DNA of 64,000 nt, from positions 7,325,469 to 7,389,468 of the forward strand of contig NC_054701.1 in assembly GCF_016097555.1 (NCBI RefSeq), given 5' to 3'. Both the position numbers and the translations under genes were made by a program. Below, piece by piece: positions 9,370-21,292 of this stretch. Below the pieces are notes generated by a model. That model did no database searches, was not told the origin of the DNA, and saw only the letters and a program-made list of their open reading frames with translations. This stretch comes from Gigantopelta aegis. Its lineage: Eukaryota > Mollusca > Gastropoda > Neomphalida > Peltospiridae. The first letter of the stretch is position 1. Every line of letters begins with the position of its first letter.

Positions 9370-11850
9370 AATGCTTCTTCCACCAACCAGAACTACGTCT
9401 AGGAAAGGATCGACTGGAGTAGAATGGATGTGGGGAACAGATCAGCAGAATGCTTTCGATCAGCTAAAGCATACTTTGACGTCACCTCCCATATTGGCAT
9501 ATGCAAATACTCTTCCATTTGAGCTGCATACAGATGCCAGTATTGATGGACTTGGGGCAGTGCTGTACCAAGAACAGGATGAAACAAAGAGGGTGATAGC
9601 TTATGCCAGCCGTGGTCTTTCCAAGACTGAGCGTAATTATCATGCTCATAAACTGAGTTTTTAGCTCTAAAGTGGGCAGTATCTGAAAAGTTCAGTGATT
9701 ATTTGTATGGTCACAAGTTTGTTGTGTATACAGATAACAACTCTCTCACGTATGTTCTAACAACCGCTGAGTTGGATGCTACGGGACATAGGTGGTTGGC
9801 ATCTTTGGCATCCTATGATTTTAACATTCTTTACAGATCAGGAAAGTGTAATGCTGATGCCGAAGCTCTATCTCGTCTTCCAGAAAACAGAACTGATCAA
9901 CAACGACCAACTATTACTGCAGAGTCATTAAGGCGATTTCAGCAGCATGCCAGGTTCCAAATTATGTGGAAAATCTGTGTATGTCAGCTGATGTCATCGA
10001 TGATAATGATGATTGTGCTTCAATTAGTAACATGACGTCCAGGGATTGGAGACATCATCAAACCAATGATACAGTGATTGAACCATTCCTGAAAAATCTG
10101 TGTCACGGTAAAAGGCCATCCATTGATGCTCTTCCTCGTTGTTCAGAGGCCGTGTCTTCGTACAGGGAATTCGACCATTTAAAACTGCAACGAGGAGTGT
10201 AACAGTGAATGGGGAGCAAAAGATGCAGCTGGTACTTCCTGTAAAGTTTCGTGCCACAGCCGATAGAGGTATTCATAACGATGATGGACACATGCGTCGA
10301 GATAGGACACTTTCTCTTTTAAAGGACAGATTCTACTGGCGTGCCATGAACAAAAGTGTTGATGAGTGGATCAAAGCCTGCGGCAGATGTCTTCGTCGTA
10401 AGGGACAAACCAATATCGCTGTACCATTAATCAACATAACTACATGGCAACCTCTTGAGTTAGGGTGTCTTGATTTTTTAACTCTAGAAACATATACTGG
10501 TTATAACAGATAATTTTACCCGTTATGCTCAGGCCATACCTATGAGGAACCAAATTGATAGGATACCTGCAGAGGTATTATTTAACCATTTTATTGTTCA
10601 TTATGGATTTCCTCAGCGTTTGCATTCTGACCAGGGTGCACATTTTGAAAGTAAACTTTTGAAGGCATTATGTCCTATTTCAGGCATACAGAAGTCCAAG
10701 ACTAAACTATATCACCCAATGGGTAATGGTATGACTGAGCAATTTAACAGGACGCTGTTAAACATGCTTGGTACCCTGGATCCTGTTGAGAAGGTTGACT
10801 AGAAGAGTCACGTAGCTCCGTTGGTTCATGCTTACAATTGTACTAGGCATGAGTCTACGGGCTATTCTCCATTTTCGTTTATGTTTGGCAGGAATCCACG
10901 ACTATCAGTGGATGTTGCTCTTGGTTTGGAACCAAAACAGGACAAGCAAAGCCTGCGTGACTATGCTTCAGCTTTTCGTCAGAGGTTACCGGATTCCTAC
11001 AACTTGGCTTCCAAGGCAACTGAAGACGGTAGGAAACGCCAGAAGAACTGTGACGTCAAAGTGCGAGGGTCCATTCTACAGACGGGCGACAATTTTGGTT
11101 CGAACCTTGACATTTGAGGGGAAACACAAGATTGCCGATGGACGAGAAGAAGATTCTTTCGCCATTTTGACCAGCCAAATAAGGATGTATCAGTGTTTGT
11201 GGTACAGAAGGGGAATGGGCAGGGAAGAAATAGAACACTGCACAGGAATCTTCTGTTGCCCATTGACTTGTATGACCAGGATATGCCACAACCACCAAGA
11301 CCAAGACCAAGACTAAGCCACCTTCCTCCAAAGAGAATACTTTCGCATGAGTTGCGCGACGATTCATATTCTGGACTCTGTTGTGTTGGTCAGAGATGCG
11401 GTGATCCCAGAACTTACAGATGCCAGCACCCCACACGCTGCTGACACGGATTCTGTAGGTGTCATGGATCCAGTCAGTGCTTCTACACCAGGACGCTCAA
11501 CTGAGGCGTCTGTTGAAGTAGCTGAAACAGGCCATGAAGGATCAGCTATGGAAGAGGTGGCAGGTGAGTTGGATTTCGATTCTTCGCCGAAGTCTCAAGA
11601 CAATATTGGTATTCCAGTGCCTATTCCACAGAGGTCTACACGAGTCAGACATCCTCCTAGGTAGATGAATCGAGGGATTACGCCATGACCCGTGCTATTG
11701 GTTGTGACTGGAAGGAACGTCTCAGTATTCTTACTGACATGGCTTCTAGGAAGTTGTTTGATCATATGCTGGCCGATGCAGTGAATGCTGTGATCCAGAT
11801 CTTCACAAGTTCCTTTAAGCCATAATGTAGATGTCGGAACGCCATTTGTT
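9370..11850 (+). mobile_element. Ty3/Gypsy LTR retrotransposon fossil (pol 3' half)
   Basis: A fossil fragment of a Ty3/Gypsy element. Parts visible in order: the RT connection and RNase H (about 9.4-9.9 kb), the integrase zinc-binding region (about 10.2-10.4 kb), the integrase core (about 10.4-10.9 kb) and the integrase C-terminal region with a trailing segment (to about 11.7 kb). Gag, protease and most of the reverse transcriptase are absent and no pair of LTRs is evident. The coding region is broken in several places (more than five by eye), so it is an old, inactive copy. Confidence 0.85.
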
Positions 11851-11892
11851 AACTGGGGGAGCTAACTGGGAAAGGGTTAGTTTCCGACTATC

Positions 11893-11966
11893 TTCAAAGC
11901 CCTGGAACAGATTAAGGATTCATGTGCATCCAAATATATTAGTTTTACAGAGTCACTTTCGTGTCT
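11893..11966 (+). mobile_element. Short LINE scrap (RNase H region)
   Basis: About 74 bp (AAAGCCCTGGAACAGATTAA to TCACTTTCGTGTCT) is nearly identical to the RNase H part of LINE copies A and B. It is truncated at both sides and lies at the right end of the Gypsy fossil. The next 220 bp (11967-12186) hold nothing I recognise except a TGTAACGGG that could be an LTR edge. Confidence 0.75.
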
Positions 11967-12186
11967 CTGTAACGGGAAGTAAGTATTTGTAATTAGTTTA
12001 TTTCAATATTTACTGTATGCATTTTATTTCAGTTTTCTAGGTTACGATGTTCTGTTGAGAATATCGTATTTCGTTTGGACAACGCCCTAGCTTGTTATTA
12101 GCCAATAGCCAATGATAAGGTTTTATTTTAAAACGTGATGTTTCATGTAACGTCTTTCCAACATTCACATACACACACAACATCAT

Positions 12187-13916
12187 CATAAGATTTTTTT
12201 GACCTCGAGAAATCTTATGATACCACGTGGAAGTATGGGATTTTGAAAGACCTCTATGGCATGGACCTAAGAGGCCATATGCCTGACCTTATCTCAAATG
12301 TCTTACAGAATAGGTTTTTCAAGGTACGAGTGGGATCTACGATTCCCACTCCCAAGAGATGGGTGTGCCACAAGGTAGCATCCTGTCAGTAACTTTATTT
12401 TCAGTGAACATTAACAGTGTTTAAAACCTGGCGTTGAAAGCTCGTTATATGTCGACGATTTTCAGATTTGCTACAGGTCGTCCAGTATGAGTATCAATGA
12501 ACGTTAGGTGCAGCTTTGTTGAATAAACTTCAACAATGGGCAAGTGACAATGGATTTCGATTCTCAATCAAAAACCGTCTGTATGCATATCTGCCAGAAA
12601 AGAGGTCACCGTTTAGATCCTCTGCTGTTTCTGGACAAAAGTCCGGTTCCAGTTGTGGAGGAGTCCAAATTTCTGGGGTTATTTTCGACAGGAGGCTATC
12701 TTTAGTTCCTCATTTACAGTATGTGAAAAAGAAGGGCTTAAAGGCCCTCAATATCTTAAAGGTTATTGGCAAGATTGAATGGGGAGCAGATAGAAAGGTT
12801 ATAGATTTTTAGTTCGGTCTAAGCTTGATTATGGGTGCATTGTGTATGGGTCACCACATAAGTCTTACTTGAAAATGCTAGATCCTACACACAAACAGGC
12901 ACTTAGGCTTTGTCTTGGTGCTTTCAAAACATCTCCTGTGGAGAGCTTGTACGTCGATGTATACGAATCTAGTTTGGGTGCTAGACGTGCAAAGATTTCT
13001 CCGCAGTATGCTTCAAAGATTAAATCAATGCCAAAACATCCTGCACACAATGCGGTGTTTGATGATAGATATATGAAATTATTTGATGCGAATGCGATTC
13101 GAACATTTGGTCTTTGCATTAAGCAGTTTTTATCAGTTTCCAACATTGATTTAACAGACATTTTGGAGACACCTTCATATTTTATTTTGCCACCTTGGTG
13201 TATCAAACCACCAAACATTGTATTTCATCTGGTGCATCTAAAAAAAGATCGCACAGATGCAGTTATTTATAAACAACATTTCTTGGAAATCCAAGAGCGG
13301 TACTGTGATTACATTCCTGTTTACACAGACGGATCACGGGATGGGAATTCTGTGGCTTGTGCTACAGTGTTTCCATCAGGCGCAATAATTTCCATGAGAT
13401 TGCCCGATTCAGCATCAATCTTTACTGCTGAAATTTGGGCAATCATTAAAGCCCTGGAACAGATTAAGGATTCATGTGCATCCAAGTATATTATTTTTAC
13501 AGACTCGCTTTCGTTTCTCCAAGCTCTACAATACATGAAATTTGAGCATCTCTTGTTGGGATGGTGATACGAAAGTGTGTCTTTTTATCAATTGCCAATA
13601 AAGATTTTGTTGGGTACCCAGCCATGTTGGCATTAATGGTAACTAAAAGGCAGATGTTGCTGCCAAGTCTGCTTTGAACTTGCCCCGTGTCCATGTTGGT
13701 GTCCCCAACAGTGATTTTAAATTTCATATTAACCAATATATCTTTTCGACTTGTCAAGACGATTGGGACAGTGCGGTTGCGAACAAGCTTCATTGTGTCA
13801 AGGCAGTCCTGGGAGAGTGGCAGGCATACTACAGGCGATGCAGGAAGGATGAAGTAGTCTTGTGCCGTACCCGCATCGGCCATACATATTTGACGCATTC
13901 ATTTAGTTTAACCCCT
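12187..13916 (+). mobile_element. I-like LINE copy B, truncated at both ends
   Basis: Begins in the reverse transcriptase (FFDLEKSYDTTWKYGIL), passes the VDDFQICYRS region at about 12450, the RNase H domain (VYTDGSRDGN at about 13318, TAEIWAIIKALE) and stops at HTYLTHSF, before the zinc knuckle and tail. It is very close to copy A by eye. Several frame breaks (near 12515, 12805, 13565 and 13600) leave no full ORF. The junction at 13916 with GC-richer sequence is abrupt. Confidence 0.85.
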
Positions 13917-14397
13917 GCGCGTGCTGTAACATTCTCTTTGAGAATGGCCAATACAGCACAACTCCCCTTTTCGGGCACCTTGTTGGCCGTAAGGTACATC
14001 CCGTAATGCTGGATGATGGGATCCTGGTGGTTGAGTTGGGGGCATATCTGCGGGTATGTTTTCTGGCAACACACCACTTTGGCCTGGAGTTCAGCCAGAT
14101 GAGTGGTAAGGGAGGCCCGAGCTGATCAATCGGCTGGTCACGCCAAGCTCTGGAGCAAACAAACATTTTTTATTATATTTGCCAAGAATAACCATTCCTT
14201 GAATAGCCATGTGTATTTGTTGCTCTTGGGGCGGTGGCTAGGGTCAATCAGGTGATTTCCTTTGTTTTTGTTATTGCCAGAGTATATTAACCATATATCC
14301 CTGGCATGATTGTCTGGTGGTTATCCGCAGCTTCATGTCCCCTTGTTGGACTTTGTGATGGGTGGGGGCATGGTTGATGAATTCATGACTCTACACT

Positions 14398-15760
14398 ATG
14401 GGTAAAAACAAATCTCAAACTTCAGATGTGACCCTGAAAAGGTACCACACCGAGGTTGCGGATTCCTCATCATCTGATGAGGAGTCCAGGACTAGTTTGA
14501 ACTTGAAAAAGTCAAAAGTTATTACTTCTGAATCCTGGCCGAGGTTCTTGGTCATCAGTTCGTCTGTTGATGGGGCCTTGAGCAAATTATCTCCATTTGC
14601 TATTCAGAAGGGGCTTGTCGGCTTGGCTGGCGAGCCAAAGTCTGTGAAAAAACTGAAAAGTAGTTCGTTACTGGTAGAAGGTATGACTGCGAGGCATTCA
14701 TCGTGTCTTCTTTTAAGTCAACTTCATTGTGTAATGTGCCAGTAAAGGTATCACCTCACGCCTCCCTCAATTCATCGAAGGGGGTAATCCGGTCAAGAGA
14801 TCTGGAAGGAGTCACTGAACATGAAATAACTGAAAATGTGTCATCGCAGGGAGTGACATCGGTGAAAAGGATTAATATTTGTCAGAACAATGAGTTTGTT
14901 CCAACGAATACTTTGATCTTAACTTTCAATACACCAGTCCTTCCTCAATCAAAGCCGGATATCTCAGTATATCTGTTGTGCCATATATACCGAATCCCTT
15001 ACGCTGTTTTAAGTGTCAGAAGTTTGGTCATGGTCAAACTGCATGTCGAAACAAGTTGACATGTGCTCGTTGTGGTCAGTTTGACCATGACAGCGAAACA
15101 TGTACTAATGATATTCTTTGTATCAACTGTAAGGGGAACCATTTCGCATATTCGAGAGAATGTGCCAGATGGAAATTCGAGAAAAGGGTACACCAGATTA
15201 AAGTTGACAAAAACTTGCCATTTCCTGAGGCTAGAAAACTTGTGGAAACAGAAACACATGTCGTAGCAGGTAAATCGTATGCTACGGCAGTCAAGGTTTC
15301 CACAAGAAGTATTTCAACTAATACTGACATCACTTGGAGATATGATGAGGCTAAATATCGAATGCTTTCTGATATTTAAAAAGCTGCTAAACAGGCTGAT
15401 AAGGCAGCCCAGAAACACAATGAAGTTTCGCAGAAGCAGCAGGAAGCTTCCCAAACACCTAAAACGTGTACAAAAGTTACACAAGTGTCACTGGATTCGC
15501 AGAATCCATCAGGTAGGTCGACTACTATGGTGCCAGGCCCTAGTGGTCCTCCTCCGTCAGGAAAAGGAAAGAAAGCCAGTAAGGAGTACTCTTCGGGACG
15601 TTTGAAAAAAATGGAAGTGTGTTCTGTCCCGATAAGTAATTCGTTTGATTCTTTGGCGATGGACGTGGGTGATGAGATGGATGATTTGCCTCAAAATCAC
15701 TCACGATCTAAGTCAAAGGAAAAAACAAAGATCAATCCCATACGTCCCCCTGGTGACTAA
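14398..15760 (+). pseudogene. LINE copy C ORF1 (gag-like, three CCHC knuckles), broken
   Basis: Starts at an ATG with MGKNKSQTSDVTLKRYHTE, then an RRM-like stretch (PRFLVISSSVDGALSKLSP). Three consecutive CCHC zinc knuckles lie at about 15006-15163 (CFKCQKFGHGQTAC, CARCGQFDHDSETC, CINCKGNHFAYSREC), which bind nucleic acid. A lysine/serine-rich C-terminus ends at 15760. Two frame changes between 14700 and 15000 and a stop at 15377-15379 interrupt it. Confidence 0.8.
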
Positions 15761-15765
15761 TTCAG

Positions 15766-18700
15766 TCATTCAGTGGAACTGCCGTCGGCTTAGGCCCAAT
15801 TTTGATGAATTAAGTATTTTAATTATAAAACATAATCCTCTTGCAGTGTGTCTTCAGGAAACTTTCTTGAAGGACACTGATGATATTACCATGAGAGGAT
15901 TTAACCTCTATCATAAGTTTCAAGAAACTGAAAATAGAGCATCTGTGGGTGTTTCCATTCTTGTTAATGAAAACATTCCTTGGAGTAAAGTAACATTAAA
16001 TACCAATTTACAAGCTGTGGCTGTCAAAGTGAAGGCTCAAAACTGTTACTCTGTACTCAGTTTACATGCCACCTCGTAATCATTTTAATTTTAATCCTAG
16101 GGATCTTCAAGGTCTTCTTGATCAGCTCCCTACTCCCTTTATTATTATGGGAGATTTTAATGGTCACCACACTTTGTGTGGATGCGAGGATATCAATATT
16201 AGAGGAAAACAATTAGAAGACTTAATTCTCAAAAATAACTTACTTTTATTCAATGATCAAAGTCATACATGTTTTCATTATGCAAGTGGTTCTTTCACTT
16301 CTATAGATTTAACTCTTTGTAGTCCTACACTTTTTCTTGATTTCTCCTGGAAAGTTGGTTCAGACCCTTGTGGTAGTGACCACTTTCTCATTATTTTGGA
16401 CAATGATGGACCTCCATCGCTTGAAAGGGTCCAGAGGTGCATCTGTGCAGCACTCGTCTGCAACAATTTGCCATTACTGATGCTGATGATCCCATGTCTT
16501 TGTTCACTTCCATCTTGAAGGACATTGCAGATGAAACTATTCCTAAGACTTCGGCAGTGCCAAAGCGTTTCAATAAACCATGGTTTAATGATATGTGCAA
16601 AGATGCATTCAAAGAGCGGTTCAAACGTGAACCTACAGCAGACAACCTGGATGCATTTCGTATTGCTAGGGCTAAGGCTCGCAGAGAGATTAGACAGAGT
16701 AAGAAATCATCTTGGAGAACTTTTGTCTCCAAGTTGAATTCACAAACTACAGTTAAATCTGTCTGGGATAGGATACGTAAAATCAAAGGTAAAGAATCCA
16801 GTATTAGAGTTCATCATTTGTTTGTCAATGACACGGATGTCACGTCTCATCGTGACATTGCCAATGCATTGGCAGACAACTTTTCTCATAACTCATCTTC
16901 TGCTTTCAGTACAGATGCTTTCACATCTGTCCGAACTAAAGCTGAAAAGCAGTCCCATTAATTTTTCATCTGAAAATGCTGAAGTGTACAACAGGCGTTT
17001 CTCTATGGATGCTTGAGTAGGGCCAGATGAAATTCATTATCAGTTATTAAAGCATTTACGTGAATCATCTTTGATGGGTCTTTTGAATATTTTTAATAAC
17101 ATCTGGATTTCTGGAGACTTTCCTTCTGATTGGAGGAAAGCAATTATCATTCCTATTCCCAAGCCTGGTAAGGATCCATCTAATCCTACTAGTTATCGCC
17201 CTATCGCTTTGACAAGTTGCATTTGTAAAACCATGGAACGCATGATCAATCGTATACTTGTCTGGTATCTTGAATCTCACAAATTTCTCACTAACGTGCA
17301 ATGTGGGTTCAGATCTAGACGTAGCACAGTTGATCATCTTGTTAAGATTTGAAACGTTTTGTAGGGAGGCTTTCATCCATAATCAGCACTTGGTTTCTGT
17401 GTTTTTTGATTTGGAGAAAGCTTACGATACCACGTGGAAGTATGGGATTTTAAACGATCTCCATGGCATGGGCCTAAGAGGTCGACTTCCTGTTTTTATA
17501 TCTCAATTTTTAAGAGATAAATCTCCGGGTGGGGTCGACTTTGTCCAACATTTATCCACAGGAGATGGGTGTACCTCAAGGTAGTATCCTGTCTGTAACT
17601 TTATTTTCTGTGAAAATTAACAGCATCACCTAGTGTTTAACACCTGGTGTGGATTGCTCCGTATATGTCGATGATTTTCAGATTTGCTATAGATCGTCCA
17701 ATATGAGTATCACTGAACGTAAGTTGCAGCTTTGTTTCAATAAACTTCATCAATGGGCAACTGACAATGGCTTTCGATTCTCAAACGCAAAAACGGTTTG
17801 TATGCATATCTGCCAGAAAAGAGGTCTCCACTTAGATCCACAGATGTTTTTGGACAAAAATCCGATTCCGGTTGTGGAGGAGAATTTCTGGGGGTTATAT
17901 TTGACAGGAAGCTATCTTTTCTGCCCCATCTTAAATATGTTAAAAAGAAGAGCTTGAAAGCTCTTAATATTTTAAACGTTATTGGTAATACAGAATGGGA
18001 GCGGACCGAAAGGTTATGCTCCGTCCGTATCGATCTCTTGTGAGGTCTAAACTAGATTACGGATGCATTGTGTATGGGTCGGCACCCAAGTCTTATTTGC
18101 ATATGCTAGAACCTATACACAAGCAGGGACTTAGGCTATATCTTGGTGCATTTAGAATATCTCCTGTAGAGAGCTTGTATGTTGATGCACACGAACCTTG
18201 TTTGGGTTCTAGACGTGCCAAGCTTTCTCTGCAGTATGCCACCACGATTTAATTCATTGCCAACACATCCTACACATGATGCAGTGTTTGACAACAAATA
18301 TATGAATTTTTTGATGCAAGGCCCAATGCTATTCGTACATTTGGTCTTCGCATTAAGCGTTCAGACACTTTGGAAACCCCTTCATATTTTGTTTTACCAC
18401 CATGGTGTATTACACCACCTAAAATTGTGTCTGATCTTTCGCATCTGAAGAAAGATCGTACAGATGCTTTTATTTATAAACAATTATTCATGGAAATTCA
18501 GGACAGGTACTGTGATTACATTCCTGTGTATACAGATGGATCGCGGGATGGGAATTCTGTGGCTTGTGCTACAGTTTTTCCATCAGACACAATACTTTCC
18601 ATGAGACTGCCTGACTCGGCATCGATCTTTAGTGCTGAAGTTTGGGCAGTCATTAAAGCCTTGGAAGAAATAAAGGATTCTAGTGCTTCCAAATTTATTA

Positions 18701-19316
18701 TTTTTACTGATTCACTTTCGTGTCTCCAAGCTTTGCGCAATATGAAGCTGGATCATCCTTTAATTGGGATGGTGATACGAAAGTGTGTCTTTTTATCGCT
18801 TGCCAATAAAGATATTGTATTTTGTTGGGTGCCCAGCCATGTTGGCATCAGGGGCAATGAAAAGGCAGATTCAGCTGCCAAGTCTGCTTTGGATTTGCCT
18901 CATCTCAGGGTTGGTGTACCTTATACTGATTTTAAACATAGCATCAACCAATTTATCTTTTCGACTTAGCAATATGATTGGGACGGTGCGGATGCGACAA
19001 GCTTCGTGCTATCAAGCCAGTCTTGGTAGAGTGGCAGTCTTCCTATAGGCAGTGTAGGAAGGATGAAATAGTATTGTGTCGTGGTCGCATCGGTCATACT
19101 TACTTGACTCAATCATTTATTTTGAATAAAGATCCTCCGCCTCAGTGTGTGCACTGTCAGTGTACTCTGGCGGTATTCCACGTTTTGGTGGAGTGTAGGT
19201 ATGTGAAAGAAACTGGAAAAGATATATTTGGACAACGAAATGTGATGGAATAATTTCGATTCCATCCAGAACTTACATTACACTTTTTACATGATACTGA
19301 CCTTTATTGTAAATGT
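15766..19316 (+). pseudogene. LINE copy C ORF2 (endonuclease, reverse transcriptase, RNase H), broken
   Basis: The reading begins with VIQWNCRRL directly after the ORF1 stop. Domain order is endonuclease (15.77-16.42 kb), linker with conserved FNKPWFND (16.57 kb), reverse transcriptase (17.07-18.05 kb), RNase H (18.52-18.90 kb) and zinc knuckle (19.15 kb). Frame changes occur near 16075, 16430, 16960, 17350, 17530, 17885, 17995 and 18250, and an in-frame stop at 18967-18969. Confidence 0.8.
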
Positions 19317-19434
19317 TAAAAGTATTTATTTGTGATATTTGTATTTTTGCACAGTTCTTTACATGTGATTTTATTTAACTCTTGAATTTTTATATTCATG
19401 TTGCTCATCACTCTGTTTGTATTTACCAAAGTTT

Positions 19435-19499
19435 GACACCCAATAGCCGATGTATTTTTCGTGCTGGGGTGTCATTAAACATTCATTCATTCATTCATT
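19435..19499 (+). promoter_or_regulatory. LINE 3' stem-loop tail, copy C
   Basis: GACACCC (19435-19441) pairs with GGGTGTC (19467-19473). The loop contains AATAGCCGATGTATTTTTC. ATTAAAC and (CATT)n follow. Confidence 0.7.
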
Positions 19500-19502
19500 T
19501 TT

Positions 19503-19592
19503 TAGTGAACAGTAGTTTCTCTTCGCACTTTCTTTGAAAAGAGGATTGTGTCAAGGAAGCATACTATCCCCCAAATTGTATGTATTATTTAT
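19503..19592 (+). mobile_element. Reverse transcriptase scrap of a different LINE
   Basis: One frame reads LKRGLCQGSILSPKLYVLF, a clear RT motif (GxxQGxxLSP) of a CR1/L2/RTE-like type, unlike the I-like LINE beside it. Only about 90 bp are recognisable. Confidence 0.55.
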
Positions 19593-20391
19593 TAAGGCCA
19601 GTCGTTTTTGATTAATCGGTTTACGGATCCGCCGAAGTTCATTAAAAAGTCCCGCTGGAAAAATAAAAATGCAAACCTACATTTTTTATTTTATTTTACC
19701 GCCGTTCTGACCAAAAAAAATAAGTAATTCAAGGGTATTTTTCCCAAAATTATACTTTGTTAAATTATTTATTCAGAAGTACGTTGCGTTTTGACTTTGC
19801 CGTGTACTGTGCGGGTGCACAGGTGCATGGCCACCATCTTGTTGTTGTTACTATTGATACTTGCGGAAAGCGGCTATATGTTGAAATCAGAATTTCAAGT
19901 AGCAGAATTGAACAGTTTATCGTAGTATGTCTGTATTAACTAATTCAACATCATAAATACATATCACATGTATAAATCAATAAGCATCTATTAGACCGGG
20001 AGCCCAGGGCATCGAGGTCAAACGAACGAGGTACTAATATCTGAGTAGTGGGACACATACGGAGTAACTTGACATTTACAGAAATGGATTTCTGCCGGGG
20101 CCCACCTGCTGCGTGTGAACCCTGGCTACCCTTAAATAGCCCCTGAAATGGGTCTAGCTCAAACATAGGAGGTACCAGTCAGAACCACTTCTAAACTGTG
20201 CACACTATCAACCTTACAATGAGGTCATATGTGACAGACACGCCAACTGCTGCAAAACGCCCCCAGACGCCCCAGAAAGGCCCCCACAATTTGGGCTAGC
20301 TCAAACATTGGGAGGTACCAAGTTTAAATGAACAAGTACACCCCACTGAGTGTGAAATGGCCCATGCCAGACAAATTGTCTGCTGCGTTGG
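19593..20391. other. No gene; degenerate repeats up to the assembly gap
   Basis: No coding signal. Two related segments (AGCTCAAACATAGGAGGTAC at about 20157 and AGCTCAAACATTGGGAGGTA at about 20300) show an internally repeated, GC-richer element running into the gap. Confidence 0.5.
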
Positions 20392-20591
20392 NNNNNNNNN
20401 NNNNNNNNNNNNNNNNNNNNNNNNNNNNNNNNNNNNNNNNNNNNNNNNNNNNNNNNNNNNNNNNNNNNNNNNNNNNNNNNNNNNNNNNNNNNNNNNNNNN
20501 NNNNNNNNNNNNNNNNNNNNNNNNNNNNNNNNNNNNNNNNNNNNNNNNNNNNNNNNNNNNNNNNNNNNNNNNNNNNNNNNNNNNNNNNNNN
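20392..20591. other. Assembly gap of 200 N
   Basis: Exactly 200 ambiguous bases, a conventional gap size. Its true length is unknown. Confidence 1.
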
Positions 20592-20757
20592 GGTGGGTTA
20601 GTCGGTTAGTGGTTAGTGAGAGAGGAGAGGGTGTAGTGGCCTTACACCTACCCATTGAGCCCTTAAGAACTAGCTCTGGGTTGAAGCCATTACTGGGCTG
20701 CGAACCCTGTACCTACCAGCCTGTAGTCTGATGGCTTAACCAGTGTGCCACCGAGTC
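20592..20757 (-). mobile_element. SINE-B, cut by the gap
   Basis: Minus-strand reading begins with a tRNA-like head (GTGGCACACTGGTTAAGCC, CTACAGGCTGGTAGGTACAG, GGGTTCGCAGCCC) followed by CTAGTTCTTAAGGGCTCAAT. The 3' part is lost in the gap. Confidence 0.75.
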
Positions 20758-21292
20758 CTGTGTTAAAGACAGGATGCAGTGAAATGTGTGGTCCCTGCTT
20801 TGTTTTACTTACTTGGTTCAAACAGCAACCAGAATTTATAGAGATTATTATACGAGCTTGTGTGTCGTACTGATTTTACGAAACGTGTGTCAGAATTCTT
20901 GTATTGCCCAGCAAGAGCGAGGGTGATACATAAATCCTGACACGAGTTTCGTCAAATCAGTACGACACTCATGCGAGTCTAATAATTTCTTTATTATCCA
21001 TGTTATTATTGTTAAATTTTATGAATAACAAGGACCGTTTCAAAATATTTCAACCACAACTATACTGACGTCCAAAAGAAAGTATTTCAATTCGTTTATA
21101 TGAATTATGGAAATGAAATGGTGGTTAAAAATGTCGCCCAAGTACAACCAAATCCAATTACCTAAAGCCGGTGAAAGTGTTTATTTTCATAAAAACCATA
21201 CATATTGCTATAACGAAATGCACGTGCTAAACTGGTATAAAAATCTCTTGAAACTGCACGTTAGTAACACAGTACCCGAAAGCACACAAGAA

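Larger units (their letters stand above)
13917..19499 (+). mobile_element. I-like LINE copy C, full length but degraded
   Basis: Probable 5' UTR 13917-14397 (the exact start is uncertain), ORF1 14398-15760, ORF2 about 15766-19316, and a 3' UTR ending in the stem-loop tail and (CATT)n at 19499. ORF2 carries an AP endonuclease (GDFNGHHTLCG, GSDHFLI), a reverse transcriptase (PIPKPGKDPSNPTSYRPI, FFDLEKAYDTTWK, GVPQGSILS read across a break, YVDDFQICYRS), RNase H (VYTDGSRDGN, FSAEVWAVIKALE, FTDSLSCLQAL, WVPSHVGIRGNEKAD) and a zinc knuckle (CVHCQCTLAVFHVLVEC). It is more diverged than copies A and B. At least eight frame changes or stops across both ORFs show it is inactive. Confidence 0.88.

Noticed and set aside
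10024-11436. Minus-strand and alternative frames in the Gypsy region
   Set aside because: Shadows within a fossil element; no independent features.
20296-20731. Open frames crossing the N gap
   Set aside because: Most residues are unknown bases; the ends are SINE-B and degenerate repeat sequence.
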